From Desulfovibrio porci (lineage in GTDB: Bacteria; Desulfobacterota; Desulfovibrionia; Desulfovibrionales; Desulfovibrionaceae): DNA of 64,000 bases. The stretch is taken from positions 62,001-126,000 of the forward strand of contig NZ_VUMH01000003.1 in NCBI RefSeq assembly GCF_009696265.1, in the 5' to 3' direction. The first letter of the stretch is position 1, and each line of letters opens with the position of its first letter. Made by a program: the position numbers and the translations under genes. Below, piece after piece: positions 27,003 through 39,072 of the stretch. Below the pieces are notes generated by a model. The model was not told where the DNA came from and ran no database searches. It worked only from the letters and a program-made list of their open reading frames with translations.

Positions 27003-27397
27003 CGGCGCGGCGGTGACCGAGCGGGATGCGGGCGCGACACTCTCCACGGCGAAAGCCTCGTGAGCGATGCCGCACCCACGCCGCCCCCAATTATTAATAT
27101 TAGTTACCCTGTTCTATTACGCAAGTGCAATATTATTACTTGAAACTCTAAAAAATATGTGCAAACGTATTTTATCCATTTGAGGTGGAGGCGTTTATAT
27201 TCCGCTCAAGAAAGTATCTATATTTGTCGATGTCCGAACTTCAGGAATGGGAAAACCACTCATCCGTAGAATAGTGGAAATCTGGCAACGGTTCCGTACA
27301 ATATTTATTTCTGTAAAGGATAGTTTGCAATGAAGAGATCAGCAGCAACATCTCATCTTCATCGCTGTAGCGGCACTCTGTGCCGCTCTGATTCCTT

Positions 27398-27435
<38 letters not shown>

Positions 27436-27481
27436 CTTCTGCGCCTCCTTTTCTTCACTTTTATATACGCTGAGACAGCGT

Positions 27482-27527
27482 AAACGACGGTATGCTTTGC
27501 GAAATGCAAAGCATACCGTCGTTTTTT
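27482..27527 (+). terminator. Long perfect-stem Rho-independent terminator
   Basis: A 19-bp perfect stem (27482-27500 with 27506-27524), loop GAAAT, followed by a T-run. It stands alone, about 480 bases after the second chemoreceptor and just after the AG repeat, so it may end a small RNA or the short repeat-bearing frame. Confidence 0.8.
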
Positions 27528-27698
27528 GCGCGCTTTTTCCGGTTGGAATGAAGAAGAACAACAGACAGGTATGGACAGGATTGCCGTCGTCTCCAGACGC
27601 GACGCCGTCCCGCTGCCGCACTTTTCGCATCAGGGGCTGAGCGCTCCTACGGTGCAAACACTTGCGGTTGGGGGTTAGCGCATTCCCCGGCCGCAAAC

Positions 27699-27796
27699 AG
27701 GCGCGTATGGACAGCACGCGCCTCCCCAGCGCGCCCCGAAGTGGACAGCGGGGCGCGCTTCCCTAAGCGGGGCGGTCTCCTGACGCCCCGCTTTTT
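27699..27796 (+). terminator. Hairpin pair with GGACAG loops plus a terminator
   Basis: Three hairpins in a row. 27699-27723 has 8-bp arms around ATGGACAGC. 27728-27759 has arms AGCGCGCCCCG and CGGGGCGCGCT around AAGTGGACAG. 27766-27796 has AGCGGGGCG and CGCCCCGCT followed by TTTTT, a standard intrinsic terminator. No gene ends nearby except the receptor at 27002, so this may mark the end of a lost or decayed gene. Confidence 0.6.
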
Positions 27797-28049
27797 GTAC
27801 CTTTTTCCGCCGGACGGAACCGCCTTTTCCCTTTGTCGCGGGGAACCGTCGCCTGGAGCCTCCTGAAATTGAACATGCCAAGATGTTCTGACTGAAAACG
27901 ACCCGCAAAGTTCAGCCGTTCGCGGGCATCAACAGAAGCAACACGGTCCGGCCGCGCCACCAAAAGGGAAAATGGCATTTTTTATTATCGCGCCATTTTT
28001 CAACCGGAAACAGCTTTTGATGTTTCAATCACGTTATCCGGAGAAAAAA

Positions 28050-28303
28050 ATGAGGCTGTCGGCGAAAATCACTATACTGAGCGCGTCGGCCGCCGCACGG
28101 CCATTCTGAGCAGCTCTCTGCTGTCGCAAATCAATGACGTTTCGCCGGAATTATACCGGCAACAAAAGCCCCTGTCGACAATAGCGGGGGCTTTTGGCAA
28201 CGCGGACGCGGAGCTCCGCCTGCTTGAAGTGGTGCCGGGCCGCTCCACGGAGCTCGCAATGGGGCCGGAGAAGCGTTTATGCACAAGAATTTTGCTGAAA
28301 TAA
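28050..28303 (+). pseudogene. Decayed chemotaxis receptor gene, N-terminal fragment
   Basis: It starts as a receptor does: TCCGGAG then ATG, encoding MRLSAKITILSASAA, and runs to a TGA after 19 codons. A shift of frame near 28,100 restores LLSQINDVSPELYRQQKPLS and then IAGAFGNADAELRLLEV, which parallels [19 protein letters not shown] of the gene at 23010. The frame ends at TAA 28303, and no HAMP or signalling domain follows. This is a truncated, frameshifted fifth copy. Its upstream ~90 bases also resemble the leader of the 23010 gene. Confidence 0.75.
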
Positions 28304-29009
28304 AAACCAGTTACAGCACTTTTAACAGGCCGGAAACCTCTCCCGGATAAAAGAATAGCTTTTTTATTTTTTATCGTGTACGATTAAATCGTATTTCGTA
28401 TTCTATAGCTATATAAAGAATGATTTATTTTTTGGTACGATATACTACATTTATTCCTCTTATAATAATATTTAATCCCAATATCAGATGGAAGTAGCCG
28501 GTTATTTTCGACTTTTAACAAAATAAGATGAAAAAGACCGGCTTGGACAAGGATGTGTTGACCCCCCGGCCGCTCAACAGCGTATATGCCCGTGAGGAGC
28601 ATTTGGCCTGACACGCGGATGACAGACATACCCGACGCCAGTCGCATTCCCATGCACGGCATATGTGAAATTATTGCTAAGCGGCGAAACAGCCTTATTC
28701 TCTTCAGGCTACGGTTTCTTCGCCGTCCGACCGCCCCGGAGCAACGCCGCGCCAGACGGCATCCCCCCACGATCCGGAGCAGTTTCATAGCGGGAAACCG
28801 GGCCGCGCTCCAAGGAGCCGTCCGCGCATCTCCGCCACCGGCCGCATGAAGGCGGCCTTTCCCCCCACGGCACGCCCCGCAGGGGCATGCCGGATACCGG
28901 CGCGCCACAGTTTTTTCGCTTTTTGCGGACAACCGCGCGGGTCAAACGCCCCATTTGGGCTTTGACCTTTGTAAAGCGCGCCGGGCAAACATTCCATCAA
29001 GGAGAGCCC
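28304..29009. other. Non-coding gap before Cache chemoreceptor
   Basis: About 700 bases with no gene I can support. The first 200 are AT-rich; the rest is GC-rich with weak inverted repeats (GGCCGC...GCGGCC near 28,845). The last bases carry AAGGAGAGCCC before ATG 29010. Confidence 0.45.
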
Positions 29010-31064
29010 ATGAAGCTTACGATTCAAAGTAAATTACTACTGCCAAGCCTGACAGCCCTTGTCATCATGATACTGGGCAGCACGCTGCTGGTCGCCAATA
29101 TGGTTTCCAATCGCCTGGAGAGCAACTTCGAGAATGAACTGGAGGTGACCAACCAGGTTCTGCTCAAGGGCGTGTCCAACGCCGCCGTGAATTATAAAAA
29201 CAGCGTGCGCGGCATGGCCGCCACGGCCCGGCTGCGCGTCCTAGCGGACGCCATGGGCGGCGACCCCGCTCAGGCGCTGGAAGCCGGGCGCAGCGTCCAA
29301 GACGTTGTGGAAAGCCTCAACGCCATTTACACGGCCTTTCCGGAGGTCGGCATCGCCGGCCCTGACGGCGTGGTCGTGGCGGGCTCGGTGAAGGAGACCG
29401 TCGGCAAGCTCAACATCAGCAACCGCGTGTATTTCCAGGACGCCCTGCAGGGAAAAACGGTCATCTCCCAACCACTCATGAGCAGGGACATCAACGACAA
29501 GGCCGTCATTATCGCCACGCCGTTGCTGAACTCCTCCGGCAAGCCCGCCGGCGTGCTTTACGCCGACCTGCCCGCCAAAGACATCATCGCCAGCACTATT
29601 GAAGGCGTGCACATCGGCAAGACCGGCTTCGCTTACATTCTGGACAAGGGCGGCCTTATGCTGGCCCACCCCGATTACAAGCTGGTCCAGGAATTCGACG
29701 CGAAAACCACGGAATGGGGACGCAAGGTGCTGGCCGCCCCTCAAGGCGCGCTGCACTACACCACCAACGCGGGCATTGAACGCCTGCTTAATTTCCGAAA
29801 GGATCCCGAATCCGGCTGGATCGCCGTCTCCACCCTCGACGTCTCGGAAATCAGCGAAGCCACATCCTCCATCCGCAATATCAGTCTGGGCATCATGCTG
29901 GTCGGCGCCGTTCTTGTGGGCCTGATCATCTTCCTGGTCACCCGGCCCATCATCAAGGACCTTCTACATGGCGTCAATTACGCCAAGGCTGTGGCCGGAG
30001 GCGATCTTGACACGCCGTTCACCCGGCAGCGCAGTGATGAACTCGGCACGCTTTTCACGGCCCTGAACGCCATGGTGGAACACCTTAAGAAATTGATAGC
30101 CTCGGCCCACCAGGAATCGGAAAACGCCAAAGAGCAGTCCCGCAAGGCCCAGGAGGCCATGGAACAGGCCGAAAAAGCCAGCCAGGAAGCTCTTGGCAAA
30201 ACCCAGGCCATGCTGGCCGCCGCCGACAGGCTGGAACAGGTGGGCAGCGTGGTTTCCTCCGCCTCCACCGAACTTTCGGCCCAGATCGAACAGTCCGACC
30301 GGGGCGCGGCCGAATCCGCCCAGCGCCTTTCCGAAGCGGCCACGGCCATGAACGAAATGAACGCCACGGTCCAGGAAGTGGCCCGGAACGCCAGTTCCGC
30401 CTCCGCCGCCTCCATCTCCACCAGGGAAAAGGCCGAGGCCGGCGCGCAGGTGGTGGAAAAGGCCGTGCACAGCATTGAAGACGTCCACGCCAAGTCCCTG
30501 GCGCTCAAGGACGACATGGCCCTGCTCAACGAGCACTCGCAGGATATTACCCGGATCATGGGCGTGATCTCGGACATTGCGGACCAGACCAACCTGCTGG
30601 CGCTGAACGCCGCCATTGAGGCCGCCCGCGCGGGCGAGGCCGGGCGCGGCTTCGCCGTGGTGGCCGACGAAGTGCGCAAGCTGGCCGAAAAGACCATGGC
30701 TTCCACCCAGGATGTGGGCAACGCCATCAGATCCATTCAGGAAAGCACGGCCCAAAGCATGAGCGCCGTGGATGAGGCCGTGCAGCGCATCGGCGAAGCC
30801 ACGGAACTGGCCAACCAGTCCGGTCAGGCCTTGCAGGAAATTGTGGAAACTGTGGAAGCCACGGCGGATCAGGTCAACGCCATCGCCACGGCCAGCGAGG
30901 AGCAGTCCGCCGCCAGCGAGGAGATCAACCAATCCATCGTCCAGGTCAACGACATGTCCCGCCAGACAGCCGAAGCCATGGCCGAAGCCGCCAAGGCCGT
31001 CTCCGATCTGGCTATGCAGGCCCAGAGCCTCACGGACCTGATTCAGGAGCTGAAACAGGCCTGA
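29010..31064 (+). CDS. Methyl-accepting chemotaxis protein with Cache sensor
   Basis: A 684-residue receptor that differs from its neighbours in its sensor. After TM1 (~10-31) the periplasmic part is a double-Cache type domain: [34 protein letters not shown], then [23 protein letters not shown]2 is at ~290-312. A standard HAMP ([26 protein letters not shown]) and a signalling domain close to those of the other three receptors follow. Cache sensors typically bind small acids or amino acids. The ATG at 29010 has AAGGAGAG upstream; earlier in-frame codons give a non-receptor-like tail. Confidence 0.92.
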   Translation: MKLTIQSKLLLPSLTALVIMILGSTLLVANMVSNRLESNFENELEVTNQVLLKGVSNAAVNYKNSVRGMAATARLRVLADAMGGDPAQALEAGRSVQDVVESLNAIYTAFPEVGIAGPDGVVVAGSVKETVGKLNISNRVYFQDALQGKTVISQPLMSRDINDKAVIIATPLLNSSGKPAGVLYADLPAKDIIASTIEGVHIGKTGFAYILDKGGLMLAHPDYKLVQEFDAKTTEWGRKVLAAPQGALHYTTNAGIERLLNFRKDPESGWIAVSTLDVSEISEATSSIRNISLGIMLVGAVLVGLIIFLVTRPIIKDLLHGVNYAKAVAGGDLDTPFTRQRSDELGTLFTALNAMVEHLKKLIASAHQESENAKEQSRKAQEAMEQAEKASQEALGKTQAMLAAADRLEQVGSVVSSASTELSAQIEQSDRGAAESAQRLSEAATAMNEMNATVQEVARNASSASAASISTREKAEAGAQVVEKAVHSIEDVHAKSLALKDDMALLNEHSQDITRIMGVISDIADQTNLLALNAAIEAARAGEAGRGFAVVADEVRKLAEKTMASTQDVGNAIRSIQESTAQSMSAVDEAVQRIGEATELANQSGQALQEIVETVEATADQVNAIATASEEQSAASEEINQSIVQVNDMSRQTAEAMAEAAKAVSDLAMQAQSLTDLIQELKQA

Positions 31065-31116
31065 TGACGACAACGTTGCGGCCGGGACTATAACCATCCC
31101 CTCCCGGTCGCACTCA

Positions 31117-31180
31117 GGCGTGTACGGACACACGCCCCTTCCCCGGCGCGCCTCGTAGTGGACAGCGAGGCGCGCCTTTC
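31117..31180 (+). terminator. Hairpin and terminator after Cache chemoreceptor
   Basis: 31117-31136 has GGCGTGT paired with ACACGCC around ACGGAC. 31145-31176 has perfect 11-bp arms GGCGCGCCTCG and CGAGGCGCGCC around TAGTGGACAG, followed by a T-rich stretch. Both belong to the GGACAG-loop family seen at 27,699 and 33,378. Confidence 0.7.
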
Positions 31181-31402
31181 ATTTTTTTCTTATTTTATGT
31201 TTTGGCGGGAAAAAGCCGAAATATAATCTGTATAATTCAAAATAACGCTATTATGTTTTTAAATTATTCTTTTTGATTTTATATAACCATTTTTTTCAAT
31301 ACTATTTAATAATTTCAGCCTTTGCAAAAAATAATTACTTTATTTTGAATTAGCGCCACTCTTGCTTTTCGTTCTATTCTGCGAAATACTACCATATATC
31401 AC

Positions 31403-31429
31403 TAAAGATACATTCCTCTGTTCCGATAA
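31403..31429 (+). promoter_or_regulatory. Sigma-28 (FliA)-like promoter of fourth chemoreceptor gene
   Basis: TAAA, a 15-base spacer and TCCGATAA, one mismatch from the FliA consensus, about 160 bases before ATG 31591. It links this receptor to flagellar-class expression. Confidence 0.7.
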
Positions 31430-31590
31430 TTACGGGCAGAGCACTGTATGGTTTTCTCTCATTGGAGAAACCGAGCCGCACGCATGGCAAAGGAATGAGG
31501 TCCATGCATTCCTTGCGTGCGCTCCGTGAAGTCTGACGTTTTTTTGGGGAAGAGGATTTTCGCACCGACCATATTTTAAGGATGGGGAAG

Positions 31591-33330
31591 ATGAAGCTGT
31601 CAATAAAACTTTCACTGGCAATGGGTCTTCTGCTCGCCATGCTTTGCGGCATGGGCATTTTCAGCCTGATCCAGATGAGCAGGATCAACGCGGCCTCCAC
31701 GGAAATAGCCGACAACTGGCTGCCTTCCACCCGGTACGCGCAGGGTCTGAACGTATATGCCTCCAACTACCGCATTCAGGAAATCATGCACATCTTCTCC
31801 ACCAGCAAGGAGCTGATGGAAAAATATGAAAAACGCATGAATGAGATGCTCACGCTGTTCCAGGACATGGAGGCGAAGTACGTCAAGGTGATCTCCAGCC
31901 CCGAGGAAAAAGCGACCTATGACGCTTTTCTTACGGACTGGAAAGAATATCAAAAAATCCACGAACAGATTTACAAACTGTCCCAGGAAAACCGCACGGA
32001 TGAAGCCAGAGCCCTTCTGGTCGGTCCTTCGCGGGAAACCTTCTACCGCGCCAGCGATCAACTCATCAAGCTGGTCAAGATCAATGTGGCCGGCGGCGAC
32101 GCGGCCAGCGAGTTCGGCGATCAGGTGTACGAGAATTCCCAGAGCCTGGTCACCGGCGTGCTTATCGTGGCCCTGCTCATCGGCATCGGCCTGATCTTCT
32201 TTATCGTCCGCGGCGTGCTGCGCCAGTTGGGCAAGGACCCCGGCGCGTTGAACGTCATCGCCCGGCGTGTGGTGGACGGCGATTACAATATTGATGACGG
32301 CAGCAAAAAAATAGGCGTGTTCGGCAACATTGTGGCCATGGTCAACGCCCTGAAGCAAAATATAGATAACGCCAAACACGAATCGGAAAACGCCAGGGAA
32401 CAGTCCGCCAGGGCTCAGGAAGCCATGGAAAAAGCCGAAATCGCGGGCCGGGAAGCCCAGGCCAAGACCGAGGCCATGCTGGTGGCCGCCGACCAACTGG
32501 AACAGGTGGGCAGCGTGGTTTCCTCCGCCTCCACCCAGTTGTCCGCCCAGATCGAGCAGTCCGACCGGGGCGCGGCCGAGTCCGCCCAGCGCCTCTCCGA
32601 AGCGGCCACGGCCATGAACGAGATGAACGCCACGGTTCAGGAAGTGGCCCGCAACGCGGGTTCGGCTTCCGCCGCCTCCGCCGAAACCAGGGAAAAGGCC
32701 GAGGCGGGCGCGCAAGTGGTGGAAAAGGCCGTGCACAGCATTGAAGAGGTGCACCAGATGTCTCTGGACCTCAAGGAAGACATGACCCAGCTCAACGAGC
32801 ACGCCCAGGACATCACCCGGATCATGGGCGTCATCTCGGACATCGCGGACCAGACCAACCTGCTGGCCCTCAACGCGGCCATTGAGGCGGCCCGCGCGGG
32901 CGAGGCCGGGCGCGGCTTCGCCGTGGTGGCCGACGAAGTGCGCAAGCTGGCCGAAAAGACCATGGCCTCTACCCAGGATGTGGGCAACGCCATCCAGGCC
33001 ATTCAGGAAAGCACGGCCAAAAGCATGACCGGCATGGACAACGCCGTGGCGCGCATCAGCGAGGCCAACGAACTGGCCAGCCAGTCCGGCGCGGCCCTGC
33101 AGGAAATCGTGGCCACCGTGGAAGTCACGGCGGATCAGGTCAACGCCATCGCCACGGCCAGCGAGGAACAGTCCGCCGCCAGCGAGGAGATCAACCAGTC
33201 CATCGTCCAGGTCAACGACATGTCCCGCCAGACCGCCGAGGCCATGGCCGAGGCCGCCAAGGCAGTGTCTGACCTGGCCGCGCAGGCCCAGGGGCTCACG
33301 AGCCTGATTCAGGAACTGAAACAGGCCTGA
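31591..33330 (+). CDS. Methyl-accepting chemotaxis protein (4-helix-bundle sensor)
   Basis: A 579-residue receptor: TM1 ~8-29, four-helix-bundle sensor, TM2 ~185-206 ([19 protein letters not shown]), HAMP-like linker [27 protein letters not shown], and a signalling domain nearly the same as in the two 579-residue paralogues. The sensor sequence ([34 protein letters not shown]) is its own. ATG 31591 was chosen over ATG 31582 because the paralogues begin MKLS and GGATGGGGAAG sits just before it. Its sigma-28-like promoter is the clearest of the group. Confidence 0.92.
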   Translation: MKLSIKLSLAMGLLLAMLCGMGIFSLIQMSRINAASTEIADNWLPSTRYAQGLNVYASNYRIQEIMHIFSTSKELMEKYEKRMNEMLTLFQDMEAKYVKVISSPEEKATYDAFLTDWKEYQKIHEQIYKLSQENRTDEARALLVGPSRETFYRASDQLIKLVKINVAGGDAASEFGDQVYENSQSLVTGVLIVALLIGIGLIFFIVRGVLRQLGKDPGALNVIARRVVDGDYNIDDGSKKIGVFGNIVAMVNALKQNIDNAKHESENAREQSARAQEAMEKAEIAGREAQAKTEAMLVAADQLEQVGSVVSSASTQLSAQIEQSDRGAAESAQRLSEAATAMNEMNATVQEVARNAGSASAASAETREKAEAGAQVVEKAVHSIEEVHQMSLDLKEDMTQLNEHAQDITRIMGVISDIADQTNLLALNAAIEAARAGEAGRGFAVVADEVRKLAEKTMASTQDVGNAIQAIQESTAKSMTGMDNAVARISEANELASQSGAALQEIVATVEVTADQVNAIATASEEQSAASEEINQSIVQVNDMSRQTAEAMAEAAKAVSDLAAQAQGLTSLIQELKQA

Positions 33331-33377
33331 TGTTACGGAATTGCGGCCGGAGAGGCGCTGCCTCTCCGGCCGCAATC

Positions 33378-33401
33378 CGGCGCGTTATGGACAGCGCGCC
33401 G
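33378..33401 (+). repeat. GGACAG-loop hairpin after fourth chemoreceptor
   Basis: Perfect 7-bp arms CGGCGCG and CGCGCCG around TTATGGACAG. There is no T-run, so it is not a textbook terminator. A second hairpin, GGAGAGG-CGCT-GCCTCTCC, lies just before it. Confidence 0.6.
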
Positions 33402-33461
33402 CAAGGGCGGGCCCCGGCGAAGATACCGGGGGCCGCCCTTGCGGTCTTTGAAGGCGTTGCA

Positions 33462-34130
33462 TTACAGACGGGAATCAGAACGCTTTTTCTGCCCGGCCGC
33501 CCTTGTCTGGGCGTCCACATCCCAGGCCCGTGAAAATTCCCGGTCGGAAAAGGCCTCGGCCAGTCCCTGCATCTGTTTCAGCCGCAGCACTTCATCAGGG
33601 TCCATGCCGAGTTCCTTGCCGATCCGCTCGTTTGTCCAGTTATGCCTGCGGAGCAGCGTCACAAGTTTCGCCGTCAGTTCCACCTGATGCGCGCCGCGGG
33701 CCATATTATGGCGCACGGTGGACGTGATGCGGTCCTCAAGACTCTTGTTGAGCCGGACTATCGGAAGATAGCCCCCGAGGCTTTGGCGGATGTGGGCTTT
33801 GGCCTTCGCCACCCTGCGCCGGTGAAAGCCGTCCACGACGACCCAGCCGTTCTTGTCGTCCGCCACCACCACCGGCATGGTCATGCCGTCCTTTTCAATG
33901 GACAGGGTGAGCAGGCGCATTTCCGGCGGCGCGACCTTGTTCGGGTTGTACTCATTGCCATGAACCCGGTCCACGGGGACGAGCTGGGGACATGTCACCG
34001 GATGGGGCAGATCCAGATAGGCCGAGGCCATGGCGACAATTTGGTTGTATACCGCGACTCGTCTGTCCAGATCGCCCTTCTCGTCCTCAAGGGCGCGCTC
34101 AAGCATGCTCAGAAGCTCATCAATTCCCAT
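33462..34130 (-). CDS. IbrB-like protein with ParB-type nuclease fold
   Basis: A 222-residue protein with a ParB/Srx-like N-terminal domain: VPVDRVHGNEYNPNKV, LTLSIEKDGMTMPVVV and VDGFHRRRVAKA, the conserved G-x-H-R strand. A helix-turn-helix-like region follows (LLRRHNWTNERIGKELGMDPDEVLRLKQ). It matches IbrB, the partner of IbrA. The ATG at 34130 begins MGIDELLSMLE and overlaps the GNAT gene by 11 bases; AAAAAGGA lies upstream. It is probably a DNA-binding or ATP/CTP-using partner of the PAPS-reductase-like protein two genes upstream. The E. coli pair is known as a regulator of immunoglobulin-binding protein expression, but the biochemistry is unclear. Confidence 0.75.
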   Translation of the reverse strand: MGIDELLSMLERALEDEKGDLDRRVAVYNQIVAMASAYLDLPHPVTCPQLVPVDRVHGNEYNPNKVAPPEMRLLTLSIEKDGMTMPVVVADDKNGWVVVDGFHRRRVAKAKAHIRQSLGGYLPIVRLNKSLEDRITSTVRHNMARGAHQVELTAKLVTLLRRHNWTNERIGKELGMDPDEVLRLKQMQGLAEAFSDREFSRAWDVDAQTRAAGQKKRSDSRL

Positions 34131-34539
34131 AGCCCAATTCCTTTTTAAATCGCACGAAGCGCCCGACTTTGCGCACGGAGCTGAATCCGTAACGGAAGTA
34201 AAACTCACGGCGTGTCCAGTAATCCGCGGTCAGCAGGCAAGCCGCGCCCCACTCCCGCGCTTCCTGAATGCAGCGTTCCAGAACCGCAATGTCCGCATTT
34301 TCCTTGAGGGCGTATAAGTGGAGAAGATGCGCTGCCGTCCGTTTACGGCGCAGCGAGCCGAAAGCCGCGACGCGCGCGCCGTCTTCCAGCATGACGAACC
34401 AGCGGCGGCCCGGCTCGGAACTGATGAAACCGCCCAGGGCATCCCGGATCGCCGGACTTGCCGCGTATTCGCCCAACAGGCCGAACAACTCCCGGTTCCT
34501 GACCGGGTCCGCATCATGGGTAAATTCCCGAAGCTCCAT
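34120..34539 (-). CDS. GNAT-family N-acetyltransferase
   Basis: A 139-residue acetyltransferase-like protein. Strands and turns fit the GNAT fold: RRWFVMLEDGARVAAFGSLRRKR, HLLHLYALKENADIAVLERCIQEAREWGAACLLTADYWTRREFYFRYGFSSV. The last block (tyrosine-rich, YFRYGF) is the usual end of the acetyl-CoA domain; a canonical RxxGxG/A is not obvious. ATG 34539 shares its A with the IbrA-like stop (TGATG), and the gene overlaps the IbrB-like gene, so all three should be co-translated. The position between ibrA and ibrB suggests an accessory role in the same system; the substrate is unknown. Confidence 0.7.
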   Translation of the reverse strand: MELREFTHDADPVRNRELFGLLGEYAASPAIRDALGGFISSEPGRRWFVMLEDGARVAAFGSLRRKRTAAHLLHLYALKENADIAVLERCIQEAREWGAACLLTADYWTRREFYFRYGFSSVRKVGRFVRFKKELGYGN

Positions 34540-35729
34540 CACAGCTCCATGTATTTCAGAATCATCTGAGCCTGACGTTCCATCTCGCGCTTGGTCTGGG
34601 AAAAGCTCAAACCTTTGCACCAATAGTCATTCTTCAGCAATGTCTTGCAGATGCGCCGCCAGCTCGGAGCCTTGCGGAGCGCCTCCTGTTTTGCGTCGGC
34701 CTCCTGCGGGATTTCCTCAACGCCGTGCTTGGCCCACCACCTGAGAAAGGTTCTGATCTTTTTCCGGTAGTGCGCGGCCGTGGGCGGGGGCATGGTCTCA
34801 AGCAGAAATTCCGCGTAACTCTGCCAGGTGTGTCCCTGGGGAAGATGGATATGAAAATTTCCAAGCACATTTCCCGACCGCCCCACATAACGGTTGCCGA
34901 AATTCGCCCCTTCCACCCGCGCCACAAGCCTGGCCCATGTCTCCGGCTCCAGCATCTTGAAAAGCCAGAGTCCTTTCCGCTGGTCGTCGCCGTAGGGCTG
35001 GCAAAGGCGCATCTGATGAATGCCCACCCCGGCCAGATGCATGAGATCGTAAATCCGGTTGTAGTCCCAGCCTTTTCTGCCTGTGGCCGTCCAGACGTCC
35101 TCGGTGCGCCAGTCGTATATGGGATATGCATTGACCACGCCCGAAGGCGTTACCGTGCTCCAGCTTCTGCCGTTCCAGCGCTGTTTGACCGGAGAGGCGA
35201 TGGCCCGGAAACGGTTGAGCGACTCGTCGCTGCGGATGGCCACTATGCAGGCGCAGGAACGCCCTTCGGCAAAGTGCGCGGCAAACAGGGGCGTGAATTC
35301 CTCAAACTCCATGCCGCGCCTGAACCAGGGGAAATAGCCCTCATCGGCAATCACCCCCGGATGTTTCGGCAGTTCGCGGACCCACCGCTCACGCGCGGCG
35401 GGATCCCAGCACAACCAGTGCGGCCGCATCTGGGAGACGGAGTTCCGCAGATGAATGGGCAGGCAAATCCAGTACGGGCGAACATCGGGGCGGGTCATGA
35501 CGCGCGTGACGAAAGCGTCGGTATGCGCATACCACGCTTCCAGATCCACATGCAGCACGTCCAGGGGCAGACGCCCCTTCTCCCGGGCGATCTGCAGGGC
35601 GTACTGCACGGCAACCCCGGAGTCTTTTCCGCCGGAGAACGAAACATAGACGCGTTCAAAATTGTCAAAGATTTCCTCAAGCCGCAGACGCGCCGCGGCA
35701 AACACATCCATGCCAAGGAAATGCTTCAT
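34539..35729 (-). CDS. IbrA-like protein, PAPS-reductase (PP-loop) family, DUF3440
   Basis: A 396-residue protein. The PP-loop SFSGGKDSGV at ~27-36 marks the PAPS reductase/ATP pyrophosphatase fold. PIYDWRTEDVW and YNRIYDLMHLAGVGIHQMRLCQPYGDDQRKGLW are DUF3440-type blocks. The C-terminal ~100 residues are helical and basic. The start ATG 35729 (MKHFLGMDVFAAARLRLEEIF) matches where IbrA homology should begin; upstream in-frame codons lack a ribosome-binding site. PP-loop enzymes adenylate substrates, and the related DndC works in DNA phosphorothioation, so a nucleic-acid modification role is possible but not shown. Confidence 0.78.
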   Translation of the reverse strand: MKHFLGMDVFAAARLRLEEIFDNFERVYVSFSGGKDSGVAVQYALQIAREKGRLPLDVLHVDLEAWYAHTDAFVTRVMTRPDVRPYWICLPIHLRNSVSQMRPHWLCWDPAARERWVRELPKHPGVIADEGYFPWFRRGMEFEEFTPLFAAHFAEGRSCACIVAIRSDESLNRFRAIASPVKQRWNGRSWSTVTPSGVVNAYPIYDWRTEDVWTATGRKGWDYNRIYDLMHLAGVGIHQMRLCQPYGDDQRKGLWLFKMLEPETWARLVARVEGANFGNRYVGRSGNVLGNFHIHLPQGHTWQSYAEFLLETMPPPTAAHYRKKIRTFLRWWAKHGVEEIPQEADAKQEALRKAPSWRRICKTLLKNDYWCKGLSFSQTKREMERQAQMILKYMEL

Positions 35730-36420
35730 GCCATCGACCCCACAAGCCGCCCGCATGAGAGATGCCGGACGGCATCGGACATTTTTCAGTGGCGTCCTTT
35801 CCGGAGACAGGTACATTTAACGGCCGCTGCGGCCTTCCTCCTCGCAAAGCGGATACGGGATTCCCCTTCGGGCCGGAGAAAATTCAAACGCGCTCCCGGC
35901 AGGCATTGCAATGTCCGCCCCGCAATCGCCGACCGGACGGACATTCTTGTTTTTTTCGCCTCTTCCACGATTCCATGCTGTCAATATAGAATAAAATAGA
36001 CTGTCTTATACACAAGATAACTATATCCTCCTGCCATATAAAACTATTTTTGCATACGAACAGCATGGGCAACGCCCATATTAATGATTGCATATAATAT
36101 TTTATAATATATATAATATATTTTTTAATTTAACAATATGACGCCACGGGCGCAAAACTGACGAACCCGTCCGCGCGCTTCCGCCCCGGCCCTTGTGTCC
36201 GGCACGCGTGATTTCGAGCGCCACGCGCAAATCCGCCGCCATGGCGGATTTCGGCCCGCTTTTTCCGAAAGATACACCGCCTTGCATTGCCAAGTATGAC
36301 ATAATGACTTATTTTTGCGGGATACCACGGCAGTGTGAGCGCCCTGCCGTCGCAACCCGACCCGGACCATAATCGGCCGGAGCCGCCAGCGGCCCGCCCG
36401 TGTGAAGCAGAGGAGCATCC
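35730..36420. other. Divergent intergenic region between ibrA-like operon and secA
   Basis: About 690 bases, AT-rich in the middle (35,980-36,140), with no gene. A 9-bp hairpin (AAATCCGCC / GGCGGATTT) lies at 36229-36251 upstream of secA and may affect its leader. Promoters for both directions should lie here; several TATAAT-like strings occur, but none is decisive. Confidence 0.4.
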
Positions 36421-38988
<2,568 letters not shown>

Positions 38989-39003
38989 ACGGCATTTCAG
39001 AAG

Positions 39004-39054
39004 CATAGGTCATAAAAAGCGGGGAACATGATTCCCCGCTTTTTATGACCTATG
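39004..39054. terminator. Bidirectional terminator between secA and Eis-like gene
   Basis: A 23-bp perfect inverted repeat (39004-39026 with 39032-39054) around CATGA. GC-rich inner arms (GCGGGGAA) are flanked by A/T runs on both sides, so it can stop both the secA transcript and the convergent one. Confidence 0.88.
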
Positions 39055-39072
39055 GAAAAACTTCGCCCCGGC

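Noticed and set aside
28586-28849. 87-codon frame in the gap before the Cache receptor
   Set aside because: Arg/Pro-rich composition without motifs or a ribosome-binding site; it looks like a chance frame in GC-rich non-coding DNA.
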